NCBI RefSeq assembly: GCF_009807005.1
Contig: NZ_WUBR01000002.1
Span: 62,001 to 126,000, forward strand
DNA from: Aurantiacibacter rhizosphaerae
GTDB taxonomy: Bacteria; Pseudomonadota; Alphaproteobacteria; Sphingomonadales; Sphingomonadaceae
Direction of reading: 5' to 3'
DNA length: 64,000 nucleotides
Part shown: in pieces, positions 37,912 to 45,229 of the stretch
Position numbering within the stretch: the stretch's first letter is position 1
Layout of the letters: every line of letters starts with the position of its first letter
Notes under the pieces: generated by a model
What the model was told of the DNA's origin: nothing
The model's database searches: none
The model's input: the letters and a program-made list of their open reading frames with translations, nothing else
Position numbers and translations under genes: made by a program

Positions 37912-40900
37912 ATGCCGTACTCTCCCTTCGTACCCCTGCGCGTTCTCTCCAGCTACTCCATGCTGGAGGGCGCGATCGATCCAAAGGCGATTGCGAAGCT
38001 GGCGAAGGAACGCGGCTTTCCCGCCATCGCGATTTGTGATCGCAACGGCCTTTATGGCTCTAGCATGTTTGCCTCTGCCTGCATGGAAGAGGGCGTACAG
38101 CCGCTGATCGGCACGATGCTGGGCGTATTGGCGGACGATGGAGAAACCGTGGACCATCTGCCGCTGTTCGCGCAGGATGAGGACGGGTGGAACAATCTAT
38201 GCCACCTGGTCAGCGCCGCGCATCTGGATCGCCCGCTTGAGCAGATGCCGCATGTCGGCATGCAAGACCTGGAAGGGCACACGGACGGCCTGATCGCGTT
38301 GAGCGGCGCGAGTGAGGGCGCGCTTACCCGTTTGCTGGCAGACGGGAAAGAGCGCGCCGCGCATGATCTTTCAGATCGCATATCCGCGCTGTTCCCACAG
38401 CGTTTTTATATCGAGCTGGCACGGCGCGGTGATCCGGTGGAGGAGGCAGCAGAGGAAGGTCTGCTCGATCTTGCCTATGCCAAGTCCTTGCCGCTGGTGG
38501 CCACCAACCCCGCCAATTTTGCCGAACCGCATATGCACAGCGCGCATGATGCCATGCTCTGCATTGCCAATTCCAGCCAGATCGACAGCGACGATCGCCC
38601 GGTTTCCAATGCGGAGGCTTACGTCAAATCGGCCGCGCAGATGGCGGACCTGTTTATCGATTTGCCGGAAGCGACTGAAAACACCCTCGTCATCGCACAG
38701 CGGTGCGCCTTCGCGCCGCCGCGTCGCAAGCCGATCCTGCCCAGCCTCGCCGGCGATCTTGAAGGGGAGGAGCGGATGCTGGAGGAGGACGCGCGCCGTG
38801 GCCTCGCCGCGCGCCTGGAGCTTTATGATGCTCTCTCCGACGAGGAACTGAAGGTTTATACCGACCGGCTCGATTACGAAGTCGGCATTATCAAGAACAT
38901 GGGTTTCCCCGGCTACTTCCTGATCGTTGCCGACTTTATCAAATGGGCAAAGGATCAGGGCATCCCCGTGGGTCCAGGCCGCGGTTCCGGTGCAGGTTCG
39001 CTGGTGGCGTGGGCGCTGACCATTACCGATCTCGACCCGATCCGGCTCGGCCTGCTGTTCGAACGCTTCCTGAACCCGGAACGCGTTTCCATGCCTGACT
39101 TCGATATCGACTTCTGCGAAACCCGGCGCGGTGAAGTGATCCGCTATGTGCAGGATCGTTATGGCAAGGACAAGGTCGCCCAGATCATCACCTTCGGCAA
39201 GATGAAGGCCCGCGCCGTGCTGCGCGATACGGGCCGCATCTTGCAGATGCCCTATGGACAGGTGGACCGGCTGACGAAGATGGTGCCCAACCATCCCGGC
39301 GATCCGTGGACACTGCCGCGCGCGCTGAATGGCATTGCCGAGTTCAAGCGCGAATATGACAATGATAACCAGGTAAAGCGCCTGCTGGACCTGGCGATGA
39401 AGCTAGAGGGCTATCCGCGCAATTCCTCCACCCATGCCGCGGGCGTCGTGATCGGAGACAGGCCGCTCAGCCAGCTTGTGCCGCTGTATCGCGATCCGCG
39501 TTCCGATATGCCGGTGACGCAATTCGACATGAAGCATGTCGAGGATTCAGGGCTGGTGAAGTTCGACTTCCTCGGCCTGAAGACCCTGTCTGTTCTGCGC
39601 AAGGCGGTGGACCTGCTGAAGCGGCGCGGCATTACCATCGATCTCGACACCCTGCCGTGGGACGATGCGGGCGTGTTCGACCTGCTGAAGCGCGGCGATA
39701 CGGTGGGCGTGTTCCAGCTGGAATCGGAAGGCATGCGCCGCACGCTGACCGCGGTGAAACCGACCAAATTCGAAGACATCATCGCGCTCGTCTCCCTCTA
39801 TCGGCCGGGCCCGATGGACAACATTCCAAGCTTCGGCAAGCGCAAGGCGGGGGAGGAGGACATCGTCTATCCGCACCCCAAGCTGGCGGGCATTCTGGAA
39901 GAGACCTACGGCATCTTCGTTTATCAGGAACAGGTGATGCAGGCCGCGCAGATCCTCGCCGGTTATTCACTTGGCGATGCAGACCTGCTGCGCCGCGCGA
40001 TGGGCAAGAAGAAGCAGAAAGAGATGGACCAGCAGCGCGCCCGCTTCTGCGAGGGCTGCAAGGAAATCTCCGGCATCGAGAAGGACGAGGCAAACCGCCT
40101 GTTCGACTTGATCGACAAGTTCGCAGGCTATGGTTTCAACAAATCGCACGCCGCCGCCTATGCTCTGCTGAGTTATCAAACAGCGTGGCTAAAGGCCCAT
40201 TATCCGGAGGAATTTTACGCCGCATCAATGTGCTTCGACATGCACCAGTCGGAAAAGCTGGCGGTCTTCGTCGACGATCTGCGGCGCAATGGCGTGGCTT
40301 TGCTGGGGCCTGATATCGGCGCATCGGAAGCAGAGTTCTGCGTGGAGCCCACGGACGAGGGATATGCCGTGCGCTATGCCCTGGCCGGCATTCGCAACGT
40401 GGGTGAGCGCGCGATGGAGCAGGTCTGCGCCGAACGGGAGGCGCATGGCCCCTTCGAAAACTTGCAGGACGTATTCCAGCGCCTGCCTTCGGGATCGATG
40501 AACCGCAAGCAGTTGGAAGGCTTGGCCGGGGCCGGCGCGTTCGATGCGTTCGAACCAAACCGCGCCAAGGTGCTTGCCAATGCTGACATGCTGCTGGCCG
40601 TGGCCGACGCCGCCAATCGGGAGCGCAGCAGCGGGCAGGCCGGATTGTTTGGCGGGGAGGATACGGCAGAGCCTGACCTGCGCCTTGTCGATACCCCGTC
40701 ATGGCCACGATCAGAGCAAATGGCCGTGGAGCGTGATGTGTTCGGCTTCTATTTTGCCGAACATCCGGTGCAGGAATTCCGCGAAGTCGCATCATCCAAC
40801 GGTGCGCGCACCTATGCCGCCATCATGGGAAGCGGCGTGGAAGGTGGCCGCCAGCCCGCAGTGATGGCCGCCATGGTGGAAAGCGTGAACAAGGGCCGCA

Positions 40901-41379
40901 CAAAGCGGGGCGCGGAATTCATTCGGGCGGATTTCTCGGACAGTTCCGGCCAGTTCAGCGCCGCCTGTTTCGAGGAAACGCTGGTCGATAATTTTGTGGA
41001 GTGGGCGCAGGAAGGAACCTGCGTGCTGCTGAATGTCGAACTCGATTCGCCGAATCCCGACGATCCGCCACGCATCACGGTTCGCGGAGCGCGTCCCCTT
41101 GTCGATGTGAAAAGCACGGCCAAAATGCAATTGACGGCGGATGTCCATCAGGCAGACGCGATCGTCGCCCTGAAGGACATGCTCGAAATCGGGCGTGCCG
41201 GACATGGCGAAGTGGTCCTGCACCTGCGGATCGGTGAGGAGCACGAACCGCAGGTGCTGCTCGGCAGCGATTTCAAGCTTGGGGGAGACATGGTGGACAG
41301 GCTTTCGACCATTCCCGGCCTGGCCAATGTGGCAATTTCCCCGATCCGCGGGGTGGGGCACCTCCGCCTTGTTGCATGA
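37912..41379 (+). CDS. dnaE: DNA polymerase III alpha subunit
   Basis: DnaE is the replicative polymerase catalytic subunit. The 1155-residue protein has an N-terminal PHP domain (MPYSPFVPLRVLSSYSMLEG, SLYGSSMF-type loops), the catalytic PDFDIDF segment, GPGRGSGAGSLVAW, SLYRPGPMDNIP and the FNKSHAAAYALLSYQTAWLKA finger region, then a C-terminal OB fold. Length and order match the main DnaE1 enzyme, not the SOS-induced DnaE2. Its stop codon overlaps the ATG of the next gene. Confidence 0.96.
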   Translation: MPYSPFVPLRVLSSYSMLEGAIDPKAIAKLAKERGFPAIAICDRNGLYGSSMFASACMEEGVQPLIGTMLGVLADDGETVDHLPLFAQDEDGWNNLCHLVSAAHLDRPLEQMPHVGMQDLEGHTDGLIALSGASEGALTRLLADGKERAAHDLSDRISALFPQRFYIELARRGDPVEEAAEEGLLDLAYAKSLPLVATNPANFAEPHMHSAHDAMLCIANSSQIDSDDRPVSNAEAYVKSAAQMADLFIDLPEATENTLVIAQRCAFAPPRRKPILPSLAGDLEGEERMLEEDARRGLAARLELYDALSDEELKVYTDRLDYEVGIIKNMGFPGYFLIVADFIKWAKDQGIPVGPGRGSGAGSLVAWALTITDLDPIRLGLLFERFLNPERVSMPDFDIDFCETRRGEVIRYVQDRYGKDKVAQIITFGKMKARAVLRDTGRILQMPYGQVDRLTKMVPNHPGDPWTLPRALNGIAEFKREYDNDNQVKRLLDLAMKLEGYPRNSSTHAAGVVIGDRPLSQLVPLYRDPRSDMPVTQFDMKHVEDSGLVKFDFLGLKTLSVLRKAVDLLKRRGITIDLDTLPWDDAGVFDLLKRGDTVGVFQLESEGMRRTLTAVKPTKFEDIIALVSLYRPGPMDNIPSFGKRKAGEEDIVYPHPKLAGILEETYGIFVYQEQVMQAAQILAGYSLGDADLLRRAMGKKKQKEMDQQRARFCEGCKEISGIEKDEANRLFDLIDKFAGYGFNKSHAAAYALLSYQTAWLKAHYPEEFYAASMCFDMHQSEKLAVFVDDLRRNGVALLGPDIGASEAEFCVEPTDEGYAVRYALAGIRNVGERAMEQVCAEREAHGPFENLQDVFQRLPSGSMNRKQLEGLAGAGAFDAFEPNRAKVLANADMLLAVADAANRERSSGQAGLFGGEDTAEPDLRLVDTPSWPRSEQMAVERDVFGFYFAEHPVQEFREVASSNGARTYAAIMGSGVEGGRQPAVMAAMVESVNKGRTKRGAEFIRADFSDSSGQFSAACFEETLVDNFVEWAQEGTCVLLNVELDSPNPDDPPRITVRGARPLVDVKSTAKMQLTADVHQADAIVALKDMLEIGRAGHGEVVLHLRIGEEHEPQVLLGSDFKLGGDMVDRLSTIPGLANVAISPIRGVGHLRLVA

Positions 41380-42218
41380 CGAATAGCGTCAATGAGCTGA
41401 GCGAAAAGGAGAAGGAGGCCCTTCGCCTCCTGTTCGCCGGCCATGATGCCAAGTCCAGCGCGCGGGAATTGGATCTCTCCTTCCATACGATCAACGACAG
41501 GTTGCGCAGCGCACGCCGCAAGCTGGGCGTATCCAGCAGCCGGGAAGCTGCAAGGCTGTTAGTCGAGGCCGAGACATTGGCAGTGCCGGGAAATGCGACA
41601 CCCGAAAGCGTTGCGCACACGCATTTCGGGGTCGCCAGTGCAGGCCATCACGCCAATGATGATGACAGCGTAGCCACGGAGGACGGGGATACTCCCCGGC
41701 CCATTTGGCAACGCAAAGGAGTTCTCATCATGACCATATCCCTCGCTATCGTGGCAATGGCAGCTGCCCTCTCAACCTCGGGTGAAGATGCCGGTCGAGC
41801 CGATGGCCGCTCACACGATAATCTTGCACAAAAAGCTGGCGATGGTGCGCCGGCCTCCGGCAGTGAGGTAGGCGTGGAACAGCATGCCCGCGATTGGCTT
41901 GCCCTGGTCGATAACGGAAACGCCGAGGCCAGCCGCGCTGCTGCGGGCGCTGCAATGCGCGAGCGACACAGTCAGGGAGTGTGGGAGTTGGGCGTAGCCC
42001 TGCGCCAGAACAATTGGGGCGTCCCCTTGCGCAGAAATCTGGTGGAAACCAAAATGCGCCCGGCTGAAGAGAGCGGCGCGTTGGGCGATTTTGCCATTCT
42101 CACGTTCGAGAGTGAATTCAGCAACCGCGCGCAGGTGACGGAGCAGGTGACCATGCAGAGGGTTGGCGGTGATTGGGTCGTCGCCGATTATGACGGTGAT
42201 GACGGTACTGACGATTGA
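41376..42218 (+). CDS. Membrane-anchored LuxR-type HTH protein with DUF4019 domain
   Basis: The 280-residue protein has a LuxR/GerE-like helix-turn-helix at about residues 8-62 (LSEKEKEALRLLFAG through RSARRKLGVSSSREAARLL), an acidic linker, one membrane helix at about 115-134 and a C-terminal DUF4019-type domain (ARDWLALVDNGNAEASRAAAG, GDWVVADY). This suggests a one-component regulator with DNA-binding in the cytoplasm and a periplasmic domain of unknown ligand. It overlaps dnaE by ATGA. A good internal ribosome site precedes an in-frame ATG at residue 119. Confidence 0.85.
   Translation: MTNSVNELSEKEKEALRLLFAGHDAKSSARELDLSFHTINDRLRSARRKLGVSSSREAARLLVEAETLAVPGNATPESVAHTHFGVASAGHHANDDDSVATEDGDTPRPIWQRKGVLIMTISLAIVAMAAALSTSGEDAGRADGRSHDNLAQKAGDGAPASGSEVGVEQHARDWLALVDNGNAEASRAAAGAAMRERHSQGVWELGVALRQNNWGVPLRRNLVETKMRPAEESGALGDFAILTFESEFSNRAQVTEQVTMQRVGGDWVVADYDGDDGTDD
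41715..41732 (+). promoter_or_regulatory. Internal ribosome site and start codon in the HTH/DUF4019 gene
   Basis: AAAGGAG (41715-41721) lies 8 nt before an in-frame ATG (41730-41732). Starting there gives a product beginning MTISLAIVAMAAALS, which reads as a signal or anchor segment, followed by DUF4019 but without the helix-turn-helix. This would be a second, shorter protein from the same gene. Confidence 0.5.
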
Positions 42219-42261
42219 CGATTTTCCCCACGGGCTGCCGATTGTGCAGCCTAAAGCACAA

Positions 42262-42292
42262 ACAAAAAGGGCCGGGATTGCTCCCGGCCCTT
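42262..42292 (-). terminator. Intrinsic terminator of the OmpA-family gene
   Basis: AAGGGCCGGGA (42267-42277) pairs perfectly with TCCCGGCCCTT (42282-42292) around TTGC. On the minus strand it is followed by TTTTTGTT, a good U-tract; on the plus strand only by TTCTCGT. It mainly ends the OmpA-family transcript, facing the HTH/DUF4019 gene. Confidence 0.9.
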
Positions 42293-42317
42293 CTCGTAAT
42301 CATCGAAGCGAAGTCGC

Positions 42318-43448
42318 TTACATGCCCGAACCCGGACCGTAGGTGATTTCCACGCGCCGGTTCTGCAGCTCACGAACACCGTCAGCGGTCGGCACGCGAG
42401 GCATGCTTTCACCGAAGGCTTCGGTCGTGATGCGGGTCGACGGAATGCCGCGACCGGTCAGGTAGTTCTCGACCGAGTCGTTACGACGTTCGGCGAGACC
42501 GATGTTGTACTGGACGCTGCCCGAACGGTCAGTGTGACCGGCCAGCATGATTGCTGCCGTGCCGCAATCGCCATAGGCGGTGATTGCAGAGTTCAGAACC
42601 GTGGCTGCTTCCGGCGTGATGTCCGACTGATCCCAATCGAAGAACACGATGTACGGGCCCTGCTCACACACTGCGGCCGGAGGCGGCGGCGGCGGGGGAG
42701 GAGGAGGCGGGGGAGGCGGCGGAGGCGGAGGCGGCGGCGGGGGAGGAGGCGGCAGGGCCTCTTCACCGCCGAAGTTGAACATTAGGGTCGCCAGAACGGA
42801 ATGCGTGCTGATGTCGCTTTCAAACTCGCGGCCCAGCTGATCGACATAGGTCGGGTTGGTCACGCGGTGGAACTTGTACTTCAGCGAAGCATCGACCGAA
42901 TCCGTCAGCGGCGCGCGCAGCTGTGCGATGGCCTGCCATGCGAAGCGTGCATCGTCATCATCGATGAAACCGCCGCCGCGCGTGTTTGCGGTGAACTTCT
43001 CAAGCTTGGCGTTGGAAATGCCAACGCCGCCACCCAGGGAAACACCGATGCCATCGTTGCCGCCGAAATCGAGCAGGCCATTCAGCATGCCGCTCCAGAT
43101 CGCAAGATCGCCCGACGAAGGTTCGATCGGATCGACGAAGCCGATCAGCGCCGTGGTGGGTCCGGGAACGCCAACGCCAGCGGCATCGATCGCTTCCACG
43201 CCGATGCGCTTGTAGGCGCCTTCCACTTCGAGGCGGACGGGGCCAGCATCGTAGCCGAGTACTGCCTCGGCTTCCCAGCCAAGATCGGTGTCGACGACGA
43301 TCTCGTCAGTCGGGTTGAGGCGCAGATCGATGTCTTCCGACACTGCACCGCCGGCGCCCACGCCGACGTAGAACTCGTTATCGCCGGCAACTGCTGGCGT
43401 GGCGATGAACGCCGTGGCCGACAGCAGGCCGATTGTGAACTTCTTCAT
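42318..43448 (-). CDS. OmpA-family outer-membrane protein with long proline linker
   Basis: The 376-residue protein has a signal peptide (cleavage after ATPAVA, about residue 21), an eight-strand-like beta-barrel half with strand pattern such as FYVGVGAGGAV and LATLMFNFGG, then 25 consecutive prolines, then a C-terminal OmpA peptidoglycan-binding domain (FFDWDQSDITPEA, LAGHTDRSGS, NIGLAERRNDSVENYL, QNRRVEI). It anchors the outer membrane to the cell wall. ATG at 43448 has GGGGGA 8 nt upstream, better than an earlier in-frame ATG. The gene is monocistronic with its own terminator. Confidence 0.95.
   Translation of the reverse strand: MKKFTIGLLSATAFIATPAVAGDNEFYVGVGAGGAVSEDIDLRLNPTDEIVVDTDLGWEAEAVLGYDAGPVRLEVEGAYKRIGVEAIDAAGVGVPGPTTALIGFVDPIEPSSGDLAIWSGMLNGLLDFGGNDGIGVSLGGGVGISNAKLEKFTANTRGGGFIDDDDARFAWQAIAQLRAPLTDSVDASLKYKFHRVTNPTYVDQLGREFESDISTHSVLATLMFNFGGEEALPPPPPPPPPPPPPPPPPPPPPPPPPAAVCEQGPYIVFFDWDQSDITPEAATVLNSAITAYGDCGTAAIMLAGHTDRSGSVQYNIGLAERRNDSVENYLTGRGIPSTRITTEAFGESMPRVPTADGVRELQNRRVEITYGPGSGM
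42678..42752 (-). repeat. Polyproline codon tract in the OmpA-family gene
   Basis: Twenty-five consecutive proline codons use CCG, CCT and CCC in mixed order, not a simple triplet repeat. The plus strand is a dense G-rich run that could form secondary structure. It separates the barrel from the OmpA domain. Confidence 0.95.
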
Positions 43449-43569
43449 CAATGATTCCCCCATACTAAGGAATGGAATTTATAGCTGTACAACGCAGTGG
43501 AGAAATCCCCGCTTGAGCGTTGAAACTGCGAGGGTTGTTAGAGCAATCCCACATCCATTGCGATGGATT

Positions 43570-44652
43570 TCAGAGCAGACTGAGTTGACCGTCCCTTGTG
43601 GGTGATCGAAATGCAACGGTTTCCAGATTAAATGCTTTGTTTTCAATGCCAGCCCGTCTGCATGCGATACGAAATCGTGCGCGAAACAGGTCTGCCCACA
43701 CGCCGCTGGGCTTGAAACGGCCGAAGAAGCTGGGGTCATTGTCACGTCCCTTGCGGATGGAGCGGACGATCTGCATCACCTTGCCCGCGCGATCGGGATA
43801 GTGAACGTCCAGCCATTCACGAAACAGCGGCGCCACTTCATGCGGCAGGCGCAGAGGTATCCAGCCACAGCCATCCACGCCGATGATGCCCGCCCGGCGA
43901 ATGATCTCTTCCATGAATTCATCCGTAATCGCGGGTATGACAGGAGAGATCGAACAGTGAACCGGCACGCCCGCCTGCACCAGCTTTTCCAATGCTGAAA
44001 GCCGTTTAGTCGGCGATGCTGCCCTTGGTTCAAGCTTTCCGGAAAGCACGGGATCCATGCTGGTGACAGATATGGCAACCACAACAAGGTTGTGTGTCGC
44101 CATCTCAGCCAGCAGATCGATGTCCCGCAAGACCCGATCAGATTTCGTGGTGATAGTGACGGGATGGCGTGTTTCAAGGCACAGTTCCAGCACCTGCCGC
44201 GTGATCTCATACCGCTTCTCAATCGGCTGATAGGGATCGGTATTGGTGCCCATGGCGATGGGGCGAGGAATATATTTCGGCCTGGACAGCGTCTCCCTCA
44301 GCAGCCGCGCGGCATTGGGCTTTGCAAACAGCTTCGTCTCGAAATCGAGACCGGGCGACAAATCGTGATAGGCGTGGGTAGGGCGCGCGAAGCAGTAAAC
44401 GCAGCCGTGCTCGCATCCTCTGTAGGCATTGATCGAACGATCGAAGCGAATGTCAGGAGACTGGTTGAAAGTGAGGATCGTCTTGGGATGTTCCTCCGTC
44501 ACCGTGGTGCGCAGTTTTACCGGCGGACCGTCAAGCGCTTCCATCGCGTCGCGCCAGTCGCCATCAGCCTCCCGCGCGGCGAGGCCGAAACGCTGCGACA
44601 CTTCGCCCGATTGCGCGCCGCGACCGCGATGACGAGGTTCCAGTTTGCTCAT
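43570..44652 (-). CDS. Radical SAM protein of the PA0069 / SPL-like family
   Basis: The 360-residue protein has the radical SAM cluster motif C80-x3-C84-x2-C87 (YRGCEHGCVYC), followed by an SPL-like TIM barrel with AMGTNTDPYQPIEKRY and TITTKSDRV. The family is related to spore photoproduct lyase, which repairs DNA photolesions, but its members' substrates are not well defined. The chosen ATG is preceded one nucleotide upstream by a LexA-type box (44654-44668), which supports a DNA-damage role. A longer frame would start inside that box and is less likely. Confidence 0.87.
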   Translation of the reverse strand: MSKLEPRHRGRGAQSGEVSQRFGLAAREADGDWRDAMEALDGPPVKLRTTVTEEHPKTILTFNQSPDIRFDRSINAYRGCEHGCVYCFARPTHAYHDLSPGLDFETKLFAKPNAARLLRETLSRPKYIPRPIAMGTNTDPYQPIEKRYEITRQVLELCLETRHPVTITTKSDRVLRDIDLLAEMATHNLVVVAISVTSMDPVLSGKLEPRAASPTKRLSALEKLVQAGVPVHCSISPVIPAITDEFMEEIIRRAGIIGVDGCGWIPLRLPHEVAPLFREWLDVHYPDRAGKVMQIVRSIRKGRDNDPSFFGRFKPSGVWADLFRARFRIACRRAGIENKAFNLETVAFRSPTRDGQLSLL

Positions 44653-44653
44653 A

Positions 44654-44668
44654 GAACATAAATAGAAC
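44654..44668 (-). promoter_or_regulatory. LexA (SOS) box upstream of the radical SAM gene
   Basis: GAACATAAATAGAAC is a perfect GAAC-N7-GAAC (GTTC-N7-GTTC on the minus strand), the direct-repeat LexA operator of alphaproteobacteria. It ends 1 nt before the start codon of the radical SAM gene, so repression and a leaderless or very short leader transcript are both implied. Confidence 0.8.
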
Positions 44669-44701
44669 AAACGCGCTCAAAGGCAAGCCGCTGATGCTGT
44701 G

Positions 44702-45229
44702 CTAGCGTTCTTTCAAGCGCGGCATCAGCTCAACGAAATTGCAGGGGCGGTTCCGGCTGTCCAGCTGCTCTGCCAGAATGCCGTCCCAGCCATCCTTAAC
44801 CGCGCCATTCGAACCGGGCAGGGCAAAGATGTACGTGCCGCCTGCCAACACCGCCATCGCGCGCGATTGCACTGTGGAGGTGCCGATGGTCTTGTAGCTG
44901 ATCCAGCGGAAAAGCTCTCCGAAACCGGGGATTTCCTTGTCCTTGATCCTGTTCAGCGCCTCTGGCGTGACATCGCGGCCCGTCAGCCCGGTCCCGCCGG
45001 TCGAAACAACGGCATCGATTGTTGGATCGTCTACCCAGCGGCGCAGCAGCGAAACAATGGCGGAGGCACTGTCCTTTGCGATAGCGCGCGTGGCCAGGTT
45101 ATGTCCGGCATCGCTGATGCGCTGGGCCAGGATATCGCCCGATGTGTCCTCATCCGAGCTGCGAGTGTCCGATATGGTGAGCAGGGCGATGTTGATCGGC
45201 CGAAATTCGCGGCTCTCATCGATAGCCAT
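44702..45229 (-). CDS. moaB: Molybdenum cofactor biosynthesis protein B
   Basis: MoaB adenylylates molybdopterin ahead of molybdate insertion (MogA-like fold). The 175-residue protein has the family segments TISDTRSSDEDTSG, VSTGGTGLTGRDVTPEA and ALPGSNGAVKDGWDGIL. Its ATG shares one nucleotide with the stop codon of the transglycosylase gene (TAATG), so it is the last gene of a three-gene unit with the UDG-family and transglycosylase genes. Confidence 0.92.
   Translation of the reverse strand: MAIDESREFRPINIALLTISDTRSSDEDTSGDILAQRISDAGHNLATRAIAKDSASAIVSLLRRWVDDPTIDAVVSTGGTGLTGRDVTPEALNRIKDKEIPGFGELFRWISYKTIGTSTVQSRAMAVLAGGTYIFALPGSNGAVKDGWDGILAEQLDSRNRPCNFVELMPRLKER

Noticed and set aside
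37912-41379. DnaE2 (SOS mutagenesis polymerase) instead of DnaE1
   Set aside because: Length and PHP-to-OB domain order fit the replicative enzyme, no imuA/imuB genes are adjacent, and no LexA box was seen before it.
42678-42752. G-rich plus strand as a microsatellite or mobile repeat
   Set aside because: It is the complement of mixed proline codons within an intact reading frame, not a tandem DNA repeat with a fixed unit.
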